Shown here: piece after piece, positions 1-6,159 of the stretch
Layout of the letters: each line of letters opens with the position of its first letter
How positions within the stretch are numbered: position 1 is the first letter of the stretch
DNA from: an uncultured Actinomycetes bacterium
Lineage (GTDB): Bacteria > Actinomycetota > Thermoleophilia > Solirubrobacterales > 70-9
Direction of reading: 5' to 3'
Length of the DNA: 16,387 nt
Assembly: GCA_946482365.1 (NCBI GenBank)
Contig: CAMLQY010000038.1
Span: forward strand, 1 to 16,387
Program-made: the position numbers and the translations under genes
Notes under the pieces: generated by a model
What the model saw: only the letters and a program-made list of their open reading frames with translations
Told to the model about the DNA's origin: nothing
The model's database searches: none

Positions 1-1092
1 CGCTGCCCCCCCCCCCCCCCCCCCCCAACCCCCCCCCGCGGGGCCCGACCGCAACTGTGGGTGTGGCGGTCCGGCCCCGGGGGCGGGGAGGGGACGGCGC
101 CTGAGGGTGGCGAGGCGGTGGCGGCGCAGGATGACCGGGGTGCCGAGTGCGGCCGCGGCGAGGAGGAGGTAGGAAACGACGAGGCCACCCGGTCCCAGCT
201 GCACGTGCGGGTAGGCCCAGCCGGGGCTGCCGCACCAGGAAGCCACCTGGGCGATGTAGGCGAGGAAGAGGGCGTTGACCGCGTTGAGGAGCTCGACCGG
301 GAAGCCGGGGACCTGGCCGCCGGCCGCCGCCAGCATCCCCAGCCACATCGCCGGCGCCACCGCGGGTAGCGCCAACAGGTTCGCCACGAGCGTCGTGGTC
401 GAGACCGCTTCGAAATGGAAGGCGATCAGGGGCGCCGTCGCGAGGGTGGCGGCGACGGTCAGCGCGGCCCCCTCGGCGAGGGCGCCGCCCCATCCCCGCC
501 CGCCGATCCGGGCGACGATCGCTCGGCGCAGCGGCGAAGCCAGGGCGATGATGCCGAGCACCGCGGCGAAGCTGAGCTGCCAGCCGACGTCGCCGGCGAC
601 GCGCGGATCGATCGCCAGCGCGAGGACAGCGGCCACGGCGAGCGCGTAGAGCCGCGAGGAGCGCCGGCCCGCGAGCGTGGCCAGGACACCGAGGCCGCCC
701 ATCACGCCCGCGCGCAGGATCGAGGGCCCGGCGCCGGCCAGCGGCACGTAGACGACGATCGCCCCGAGGATCCAGACGAGGCGGGTGCGCAGCGGCATCC
801 CGAGCGCGGCGAGCAGCGGCATCGCCAGCAGTGCCAGCAGGGCCACGTTCTGGCCAGAGACGGCGAGCAGGTGGCTGAGGCCCGAGCGGCGGAAGTCCTC
901 GACCGTGGCCTCGTCGATCCGCTCGTCCTCGCCGAGGACGAAGCCGCGCGCCAGCTCGGCCTCGCGTGCGGGCATGCCGCGGCCGAGGGCGTCGCCGGCC
1001 CGTCCGCGGATCTCGTCGCGGTGGGCGAGCGCGAGAGCCACCACCGCGGCGGCCGCGAGGACCGCCAGGCGGGATGGCCGGCCGGCGCGCAT
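1..1092 (-). CDS. comEC: ComEC/Rec2 competence channel protein, 3' end missing (contig edge)
   Basis: ComEC is the inner-membrane channel that passes single-stranded DNA into the cytoplasm during natural transformation. The reading frame is open from the ATG at 1092 to the window edge (364 codons). Competence-domain hallmarks are clear: GLSHLLAVSGQNV (residues 71-83), GPSILRAGVMGGL (122-134) and DVGWQLSFAAVLGI (168-181), with many hydrophobic segments between. The start is fixed from upstream because the comEA stop codon directly precedes this ATG in the same frame. The protein therefore begins with one membrane segment (about 8-24) and lacks the usual N-terminal DUF4131/OB-like region. The C-terminal metallo-beta-lactamase-like domain of long ComEC proteins would lie beyond the edge. 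The last 15 or so codons are glycine-rich homopolymer and probably not genuine. Family assignment is secure; completeness is unknown. Confidence 0.93.
   Translation of the reverse strand, partial: MRAGRPSRLAVLAAAAVVALALAHRDEIRGRAGDALGRGMPAREAELARGFVLGEDERIDEATVEDFRRSGLSHLLAVSGQNVALLALLAMPLLAALGMPLRTRLVWILGAIVVYVPLAGAGPSILRAGVMGGLGVLATLAGRRSSRLYALAVAAVLALAIDPRVAGDVGWQLSFAAVLGIIALASPLRRAIVARIGGRGWGGALAEGAALTVAATLATAPLIAFHFEAVSTTTLVANLLALPAVAPAMWLGMLAAAGGQVPGFPVELLNAVNALFLAYIAQVASWCGSPGWAYPHVQLGPGGLVVSYLLLAAAALGTPVILRRHRLATLRRRPLPAPGAGPPHPQLRSGPAGGGWGGGGGGAA
6..37. repeat. Poly-C tract at the contig end (probable sequencing or assembly artefact)
   Basis: Twenty-one consecutive C (6-26), AA, then nine C (29-37) lie at the very start of the window. 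They fall inside comEC where a varied coding sequence is expected, and they translate to a run of glycines that no ComEC would be expected to have. Homopolymers at contig tips commonly arise from low-quality read ends. A real slippery tract inside comEC cannot be excluded from this sequence. Confidence 0.6.
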
Positions 1093-1692
1093 CTAAGGCT
1101 GAAGCCGTGCGCGCAGGGACTCCATCGTCGCCGGCCCGATCCCGCTCACCTGGTCGAGCTGGTCGACCGAGGCGAGGCCGCCCTGCCCGTCGCGGTACTC
1201 GAGGATCTTCTGCGCCGTCACGGGCCCGATCCCGTCGATCGCTTCCAGCTGCTCGGCGGTGGCGGTACCGAGGCTGATCGGGCCGTCTTCGCCGGCGCCG
1301 GCCGTCGCCGCCGGCTCGCCCCCGGGCCCCGCCTTCGGCACGACGACCTGCTGGCCGTCGGCGAGGCGGGCCGCCAGGTTGATCGCTTCCAGCAGGGCTC
1401 CCCCGCTCGGACCGCCCGCCCGCGAGACCGCGTCGGTGACCCGCGCGCCCGCCGGCAGCCGGTAGACGCCGGGCTCGGCGACGGCCCCGGCGACGTGCAC
1501 GACCACGTCGCCGCCGGACGAGTCGAGGCTGAAGCCACCGCTCGCACCGGACGACTCGCCGGACTCGAAGCTGGGGGCCGGCTCGTAGGCGGAGTCGCTC
1601 CCCTCGGCCCGGATCGCCCGCGCCCCGAGCAACAGCAACAGCACCGCGACGGCGCCGTAGACGGCGATCTGCGACCTGCTCAGCTCGGGCAT
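1093..1692 (-). CDS. comEA: ComEA, competence DNA-binding protein (SLBB plus helix-hairpin-helix)
   Basis: ComEA is the membrane-anchored receptor that binds incoming double-stranded DNA and hands it to ComEC. From the ATG at 1692 it is 199 residues: one membrane anchor (about 9-27), an acidic Ser/Gly-rich linker (30-60), an SLBB domain (62-119), a second Gly/Ala linker, and two helix-hairpin-helix motifs (GIGPVTAQKI at 154-163, GIGPATMESL at 184-193) for non-specific DNA binding. A GTG at 1722 would add ten residues in the same frame. I prefer 1692 because GGGGA lies 10 nt upstream and the anchor then sits at the usual distance. The stop TAG (1093-1095) abuts the comEC ATG with no spacer, so the two genes are certainly cotranscribed and probably translationally coupled. 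Confidence 0.92.
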   Translation of the reverse strand: MPELSRSQIAVYGAVAVLLLLLGARAIRAEGSDSAYEPAPSFESGESSGASGGFSLDSSGGDVVVHVAGAVAEPGVYRLPAGARVTDAVSRAGGPSGGALLEAINLAARLADGQQVVVPKAGPGGEPAATAGAGEDGPISLGTATAEQLEAIDGIGPVTAQKILEYRDGQGGLASVDQLDQVSGIGPATMESLRARLQP

Positions 1693-1744
1693 GCCCGAAC
1701 CGTCCCCGATGCCGGCGCGCACGTGGCGCGCGCACTCACATGAA

Positions 1745-1774
1745 ATTCAACCGTGAATGCGCCGCGAGAGGCAA
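1745..1774 (-). promoter_or_regulatory. Candidate comEA promoter
   Basis: Reading the minus strand, TTGCCT (1769-1774) is followed after 18 nt by TTGAAT (1745-1750), about 50 nt upstream of the preferred comEA start. Each hexamer matches four of six positions of the sigma70-type consensus. It lies in the only AT-richer patch between comEA and the cupin terminator. The assignment is by eye only. Confidence 0.3.
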
Positions 1775-1833
1775 GCAGTTCAAGGACGCAGGGAGCGTGG
1801 CGTGCTCCGCACGCGAGCGACCGAGGACGCAGA

Positions 1834-1858
1834 AATGCGCCGCCTATCGCGGCGCATT
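1834..1858 (-). terminator. Hairpin terminator overlapping the cupin stop codon
   Basis: A perfect 10-bp stem, AATGCGCCGC (1834-1843) with GCGGCGCATT (1849-1858), encloses a 5-nt loop. On the minus strand it starts inside the TAA stop of the cupin gene and is followed by TTTCTG, a short T-rich tail. It is well placed to end the leuS-cupin transcript before comEA. The stem is symmetric and might work in both directions. Confidence 0.7.
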
Positions 1859-2252
1859 ACAGGTCTTCGTCGTCGTAGCCGGCAACCTCGGCCAGCTGGT
1901 CGCTGTACAGCTCAGAGGCTGCGACCGGAGGCGACTGCACCGAGATGCAGGCGAGCTCACCCTCGCCGTCGTTGGCGATCGAGTGATCGGTTGCGGGCGG
2001 CACCAGGATCAGGTCCCCCTCGCCAACCCGCTGGGTGTCGCCCGCAACGGACATCGTGCCCGCCCCTCGCACCACGACGTAGGCCTGCTCGGCCTCTTCG
2101 TGGGAGCGCAGCGACTGCTCGGCGCCGGCCGGGAGCTCCAGCCAGGTGACCGAGAGGTTGCGCGAGCCGAGTTCGCCCGCGTCCATGAGCACATGGGTGC
2201 GCAGGCGATGCCACTCCTCCACCGGCGCCTCTGTGAGCCTTCTCACCTGCAC
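1857..2252 (-). CDS. Small single-domain cupin protein
   Basis: This is a 131-residue cupin_2-type beta-barrel protein, probably cytosolic; substrate unknown. Cupin motif 1 is recognisable around residues 49-64 (SHEEAEQAYVVVRGAG) and motif 2 around 79-94 (GDLILVPPATDHSIAN). Likely metal ligands are H51, E55 and H90. The position of the usual first histidine is R49, so metal binding may be incomplete. The tail (about 119-131) is acidic. The frame is open further upstream into leuS, but conserved cupin-like sequence only begins near GTG 2252 (GTG 2246 is an alternative). No Shine-Dalgarno is visible. TACAAA ends 6 nt before GTG 2252, and TTTACA lies farther upstream, so a leaderless start is possible. 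It lies 53 nt after leuS. No specific function can be assigned. Confidence 0.8.
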   Translation of the reverse strand: MQVRRLTEAPVEEWHRLRTHVLMDAGELGSRNLSVTWLELPAGAEQSLRSHEEAEQAYVVVRGAGTMSVAGDTQRVGEGDLILVPPATDHSIANDGEGELACISVQSPPVAASELYSDQLAEVAGYDDEDL

Positions 2253-2305
2253 GCGCGCTTTGTACCAGAAAGTCCGTCTTAAACCTGTAAACCGGGCGCC
2301 GCGAG

Positions 2306-4813
2306 CTAACGGACGACTAGGTTGACCAGCTTGCCGGGCACGACTATCTCCTTGACGACCTCCTTGCCGTCGAGGAAGCGGGAGACCTTCTCGCTCGCGC
2401 GGGCGAGACGGAGCAGCTCCTCCTCGGGCGCGTCCGCTCCGGCCTCGATCCGGTCGCGCAGCTTGCCGTTGACCTGGACCACGAGGGTCACGGTCTCTCT
2501 GACCAGCAGCGCCGGGTCGGCCTCGGGCCAGGGCTGCTCCCACACCCGCCCGCCCGCTAGCCGCTCCCAGATCTCGGCGCCCAGGTGCGGGGCGAAGGGA
2601 AAGGCCAGCGAGGCCGCGGTGGCGGCGGCGAAGCGCACCGCGGCCGTCCCGCCGGGGCTCCCGTAGAGGTCGTCCTTCAGCCGGTAGGCGTCGTTGATCA
2701 GCTCCATCACCGCGGCGATCGCGGTGTTGAACTGGAAGCCACGCTCGAAGTCCCGCGTCACCTTGTCGATCGCCCAGTGCGCCTTGGCGAGGAGCGTGCG
2801 CGCATCGCCCTCGGCCGCCGCGGCGTCGAGCTCGGCGGCCTCCTTCGGCTCGACCTCCTCGCAGAGCCGCCAGAGGCGGGATAGGAAGCGGTTGACCCCC
2901 TCCACCCCCTCGTCGACCCAGTCGGCGTCGCGCTCGGGCGGGCCCATGAAGCAGATGTAGGTGCGGGCGGTGTCGGCGCCGTAGCGCTCGACGTACTCGG
3001 CGGGGCTGACCGTGTTGCCGCGCGACTTCGACATCTTCGCCCCGTCGCGGGTGATCATCCCCTGGGCGAAGAGGTTGGCGAAGGGCTCCTGCACGTCGAG
3101 GTGGCCGCAGTCGGCGAGCGCCTTGGTGAAGAAGCGCGCATACATCAGGTGCAGGATCGCGTGCTCGACCCCGCCGATGTACTGGTCGACCGGCAGCCAG
3201 TGATCAGAGGCGGCGCGGTCCCAGGCGGCGGCCCCGTTGCGCGGGTCGAGGTAGCGGATGAAGTACCAGGAGGAGTCGACGAAGGTGTCCATCGTGTCCG
3301 TCTCGCGGCGGGCGGGGCCGCCGCAGCGCGGGCACTCGGTGGCGACCCACTCCTCGGCGGCCGCCAGCGGGCTGCGGCCCTGCGGCGCGTAGTCCTCGAT
3401 CTCGGGCAGCTCGACCGGCAGCTCCCCCTCGGGGACGGGGACGATCGCCGGCGTCCCGTCCTCACCGCAGGCGTCGCAGTAGACGACCGGGATCGGCGCA
3501 CCCCAGTAGCGCTGGCGCGAGACCAGCCAGTCGCGCAGCCGGTAGTTGACGGAGATCTCGCCTCGCCCCTCCTCGGCGAGCCAGGCGACGATCTCTCCGT
3601 AGGCCTCGCGGTTGCCCTTGCCGTCGAAGCGGCCCGAGCCGGTCATCGGCCCGTCGCCGGGGTAGGGCAGGCCGGCGTCGTCGCGAGCGGTCTCGGGGTC
3701 GGTTCCCTCGATCACGCGGCGGACCGGCAGGTCGAACGCCCTGGCGAACTCGTAGTCGCGCTCGTCGTGGGCGGGGACGGCCATGATCGCGCCGGTGCCG
3801 TACTCCATCAGCACGTAGTCGGCGACGAACATCGGGATCTCCTCGCCGTTGACCGGGTTGACGACGCTGCGGCCGAGCGCCACGCCGGTCTTCTCCCGGT
3901 CCTCGGCGCCGCGCTCTTCGGCGGACTCGCGGGCGGCGCGGTCGACGTACTCGCGCACGGCATCCTCGGCGGGGGTGCCGGCAACGAGCCGCTCCAGCTC
4001 GGGGTGCTCGGGGGCTAGGACGAAGAAGGTGGCGCCGAAGAGCGTGTCGGGCCGGGTCGTGAAGACCGGGAAGTCGAGGCCGAGCTCCTCGCAGCGGAAC
4101 GTCACCTTGGCGCCCTCGGAGCGGCCGATCCAATTGCGCTGCATCGTGATCACGTGCTCGGGCCAGGACTCGAGCAGCTCGAAGTCGGCGAGCAGGCGCT
4201 CGGCGTAGTCGGTGGTCTTGAAGAACCACTGCTCGAGCTTGCGCTGCACAACCTCGGTGCCGCAGCGCTCGCAGCGGCCGTCGACGACCTGCTCGTTGGC
4301 GAGCACGGTGGCGTCCTTGGGGCACCACTGGACCGGCGCCTCGGTCCGGTAGGCGAGGCCGCGCTCGAACAGCTGCAGGAAGATCCACTGCGTCCAGCGG
4401 TAGTACTCGGGGGTGTGGGTCGCCAGTTCGCGCGACCAGTCGATCGAGATCCCCCACTCGCGGAACTGGCGCTGGAAGGACTCGATCGAGCGCTCCGTCG
4501 CCGCTCGCGGCGGCTCGCCGGTCTTGATCGCGTTGTTCTCGGCCGGCAGCCCAAAGGAGTCGTAGCCCATCGGGTGGATCACCTCGAAGCCGTGGCGGCG
4601 GCGGAAGTGGGCGATCGCGTCGCCGACCGCGTAGCACTTGAGGTGGCCGACGTGCGGCTGCCCCGAGGGGTAGGGCAGCATCTCCAGCACGTAGGACTTC
4701 GGCTTGGAGTCGTCGTAGCCGGGCTGGCCGGGGTTGGCCACCTCCCAGGTCTTCTCCTCGGCCCACAACCGCTGCCACTTCGCCTCGATCTCCTTCGGGT
4801 CGTAGCCGCTCAT
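2306..4813 (-). CDS. leuS: Leucyl-tRNA synthetase
   Basis: This class I aminoacyl-tRNA synthetase charges tRNA-Leu with leucine in the cytoplasm. It is 835 residues, close to the usual bacterial length. The ATP-binding signature HVGH (54-57, the HIGH motif) lies in a canonical N-terminal context, and KMSKS is at 593-597. The CP1 editing domain, which hydrolyses mischarged tRNA, shows the threonine-rich TTRPDTLFG (252-260) and HDERD (349-353). Paired cysteines C446/C449 and C494/C497 could form a zinc site in the insertion before the KMSKS loop; C164, C181 and C184 are near the N-terminal insertion. The C-terminal tRNA-binding domain is complete to VVPGKLVNLVVR. No Shine-Dalgarno precedes the ATG, but a TAAGAT box does. 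All key residues are present, so it should be functional. Confidence 0.97.
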   Translation of the reverse strand: MSGYDPKEIEAKWQRLWAEEKTWEVANPGQPGYDDSKPKSYVLEMLPYPSGQPHVGHLKCYAVGDAIAHFRRRHGFEVIHPMGYDSFGLPAENNAIKTGEPPRAATERSIESFQRQFREWGISIDWSRELATHTPEYYRWTQWIFLQLFERGLAYRTEAPVQWCPKDATVLANEQVVDGRCERCGTEVVQRKLEQWFFKTTDYAERLLADFELLESWPEHVITMQRNWIGRSEGAKVTFRCEELGLDFPVFTTRPDTLFGATFFVLAPEHPELERLVAGTPAEDAVREYVDRAARESAEERGAEDREKTGVALGRSVVNPVNGEEIPMFVADYVLMEYGTGAIMAVPAHDERDYEFARAFDLPVRRVIEGTDPETARDDAGLPYPGDGPMTGSGRFDGKGNREAYGEIVAWLAEEGRGEISVNYRLRDWLVSRQRYWGAPIPVVYCDACGEDGTPAIVPVPEGELPVELPEIEDYAPQGRSPLAAAEEWVATECPRCGGPARRETDTMDTFVDSSWYFIRYLDPRNGAAAWDRAASDHWLPVDQYIGGVEHAILHLMYARFFTKALADCGHLDVQEPFANLFAQGMITRDGAKMSKSRGNTVSPAEYVERYGADTARTYICFMGPPERDADWVDEGVEGVNRFLSRLWRLCEEVEPKEAAELDAAAAEGDARTLLAKAHWAIDKVTRDFERGFQFNTAIAAVMELINDAYRLKDDLYGSPGGTAAVRFAAATAASLAFPFAPHLGAEIWERLAGGRVWEQPWPEADPALLVRETVTLVVQVNGKLRDRIEAGADAPEEELLRLARASEKVSRFLDGKEVVKEIVVPGKLVNLVVR

Positions 4814-4822
4814 CGAAGCGCG

Positions 4823-4828
4823 ATCTTA
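4823..4828 (-). promoter_or_regulatory. Candidate -10 box for near-leaderless leuS transcription
   Basis: On the minus strand TAAGAT fits the actinobacterial TANNNT -10 pattern and ends 9 nt before the leuS ATG. There is no Shine-Dalgarno in that interval and no clear -35 hexamer. If used, the transcript would start within about 3 nt of the start codon and would exclude the repeat structure upstream. Confidence 0.35.
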
Positions 4829-4839
4829 CGAGGCACATC

Positions 4840-4995
4840 CGCCCGCGGGTCCTGTCGTCGGGGTGGGGTGCTCTCGGCGGCCCTTCGCGCTGCTCCGGGC
4901 AAAGGGTCGAAAGCACACCAGGACTCCGGCCTTGCCCTCCGCAGCCTCCGGGCTCGGCGAGAGAGAGCACCCCACCCCGACGCCACCCGCGGGAG
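4840..4995. repeat. Inverted-repeat module A upstream of leuS
   Basis: The module is bounded by CGCCCGCGGGTCCTGT (4840-4855) and CGCCACCCGCGGGAG (4981-4995), which pair over CCCGCGGGT/ACCCGCGGG. Just inside is a perfect 19-bp inverted repeat (4857-4875 with 4963-4981, containing GGGGTGGGGTGCTCTC on the plus strand). The roughly 87-nt interior has further weak pairing (GGGCAA with TTGCCC). The same two terminal sequences recur in reverse orientation in module B. A 63-codon minus-strand frame (4826-5017) crosses it but has no recognisable domain. Confidence 0.75.
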
Positions 4996-5004
4996 TCTCG
5001 CTTT

Positions 5005-5065
5005 CAGATAGCGACAAACTCCGCGACGAGCCGTAGCGGAGTTTGTCTTCTCAAAGCTCTATCTG
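5005..5065. repeat. Two-tiered hairpin between the repeat modules
   Basis: A perfect 12-bp stem, GACAAACTCCGC (5013-5024) with GCGGAGTTTGTC (5036-5047), has an 11-nt loop. An outer 7-bp pair, CAGATAG (5005-5011) with CTATCTG (5059-5065), lies around it. There is no U-tract, so it is not a standard intrinsic terminator. Confidence 0.65.
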
Positions 5066-5098
5066 CGCACGAACGTTGGTCGTCACTAGGAGCCGTTT

Positions 5099-5194
5099 CT
5101 CCCGCGGGTGGCGCCGTAGGGGGGACCGCCCCTGAGGACGCTTTAGCGACCGGAAGGGGCGGTGGGTCCCCTGCGGTGACAGGACCCGCGGGCG
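5099..5194. repeat. Inverted-repeat module B downstream of the SpoIIM-like gene
   Basis: Its ends, CTCCCGCGGGTGGCG (5099-5113) and ACAGGACCCGCGGGCG (5179-5194), are exact reverse complements of the two ends of module A. Internally ACCGCCCCT (5125-5133) and AGGGGCGGT (near 5155-5163) pair, as do flanking G and C runs. It begins 13 nt past the membrane-protein stop codon, so its hairpin may also end that transcript. Confidence 0.7.
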
Positions 5195-5207
5195 AATCAG
5201 CCCTTGC

Positions 5208-5879
5208 TCAGAAGACCGGCGAGAGGGCCTCGAGGACCTGGGGCCAGAGGTAGACCTCGACCGTCGCCGCGACGACGAGGACGGGGATCGCGAGCAGGAC
5301 GGTGATGAAGGTGGCGGCGAGGAGCTGGTTCCACTCGCCACGGCGGCTGGCGATCAGCCAGGCGGCGAGCGGCAGGAAGAGGGCGGTCAGCTCGGGGATC
5401 GCGTGGGGCAGGACGCTGAGGATGAGGGCGGCGTGGGAGATCTCCAGCTGGTAGGCGATCGTCGAGCCCTGGAAGCCGAGGTAGAGCGCCTGGGTGCTGA
5501 GCGAGAAGAGGGTGACGGCGGCGACGAAGACGATCGCGAACTCGGCGGTCTTGACGTGGATCCAGCGCGAGAAGCCGGTCCGCTGGGCGGCCGCGATCGG
5601 CATCGAGGCGCCGGCGATGAAGCCGGCGACGCAGGCCGTCGCGTGCAACGCCAGCACCAGGGAGTTGCGCCAGAGGATCGGCACCAGGTCGCCGGGCTCA
5701 GCCGGTTCGGTCAGGCCCGGGAAGTGAAGCGGCGTGATGTCCGCCGTGAGCAGGCCGGCGACGACCCAGACCGCTCCCAGCAGGGTCAGGGAGATGACGA
5801 GGCTGAGCGCCGTCCAGCCCCGGAGGACCGACCACGGGTGCCCGTTCCAGGCCTCCAGCGCCGTCCGCGTGTCGTCCAT
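5208..5879 (-). CDS. SpoIIM/DUF95-like integral membrane protein
   Basis: This is a 223-residue polytopic membrane protein. Hydrophobic segments lie near residues 22-45, 72-95, 112-135, 148-177 and 187-209. The signature is the segment around 157-175 (LPHAIPELTALFLPLAAWL), together with NSLVLALHATACVAGFIAG (72-90) and the late TVEVYLWP (206-213). These match the SpoIIM/DUF95 layout, in which a His-x-x-x-Glu-Leu segment sits in a membrane helix. Many members occur in non-sporulating bacteria and have no known role, so sporulation should not be inferred. I start at ATG 5879. The frame is open to a TTG at 6011, which would add 44 non-hydrophobic residues. It is divergent from the TetR gene and followed by repeat module B. 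Confidence 0.72.
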   Translation of the reverse strand: MDDTRTALEAWNGHPWSVLRGWTALSLVISLTLLGAVWVVAGLLTADITPLHFPGLTEPAEPGDLVPILWRNSLVLALHATACVAGFIAGASMPIAAAQRTGFSRWIHVKTAEFAIVFVAAVTLFSLSTQALYLGFQGSTIAYQLEISHAALILSVLPHAIPELTALFLPLAAWLIASRRGEWNQLLAATFITVLLAIPVLVVAATVEVYLWPQVLEALSPVF

Positions 5880-6146
5880 CCCATGCGAGAAGACGTGCTC
5901 GTTGCCCGCGTTCACCAGGGCTTCATCGGCAGCATCGGGTGCCGATCTGAGAAGAGGAGGTAGGCCGGGCGGCTCTCGCACGCCGAGCACAGCGGAAGTG
6001 CCAAGCAGCAAATACTCCGTTTAGGCGAAGTCTCGCGTTAGTTTTTGCCTATTCGGCGTGGCAACTTTGGAGCATTCCCGGGTTTTGATACTGACTGATT
6101 GTCATCAGAAAACAGGGATCCGACGAAGGCTGTCCCGGAAAGGGTT

Positions 6147-6152
6147 AGGAGG
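6147..6152 (+). promoter_or_regulatory. Shine-Dalgarno site that sets the tandem TetR start
   Basis: AGGAGG lies exactly 7 nt before the ATG at 6160. The frame is open upstream to a GTG at 6058, but this strong site argues for the later start. Confidence 0.85.
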
Positions 6153-6159
6153 CCAGTCC

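Larger units (their letters stand above)
4814..5207. other. Gene-free 394-nt interval between leuS and the SpoIIM-like gene
   Basis: No convincing coding frame is present. The interval contains module A (4840-4995), a central hairpin (5005-5065), a less repetitive spacer (5066-5098) and module B (5099-5194). The palindromic octamer CCCGCGGG occurs four times (4842-4849, 4986-4993, 5101-5108, 5185-5192). It could combine a terminator for the membrane-protein gene, leuS control and a MITE- or REP-like repeat. No transposase or classic T-box motif is visible. Confidence 0.7.

Noticed and set aside
415..1743. 442-codon plus-strand frame opposite comEC and comEA
   Set aside because: The opposite strand encodes clear ComEC and ComEA motifs; this frame is a composition artefact.
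3462..4970. 502-codon minus-strand frame inside leuS
   Set aside because: It is a shifted frame of leuS with an Arg/Pro-rich sequence; leuS itself is complete with all signature motifs.
4826..5017. 63-codon minus-strand small protein upstream of leuS
   Set aside because: It runs through repeat module A, has no convincing ribosome site and no domain; its sequence is explained by the repeat.
4814..5207. T-box riboswitch controlling leuS
   Set aside because: The conserved T-box sequence (GGTGGNACCGCG-like) was sought on the leuS strand and not found; the structure is instead made of inverted modules, and a -10-like box lies next to the ATG.
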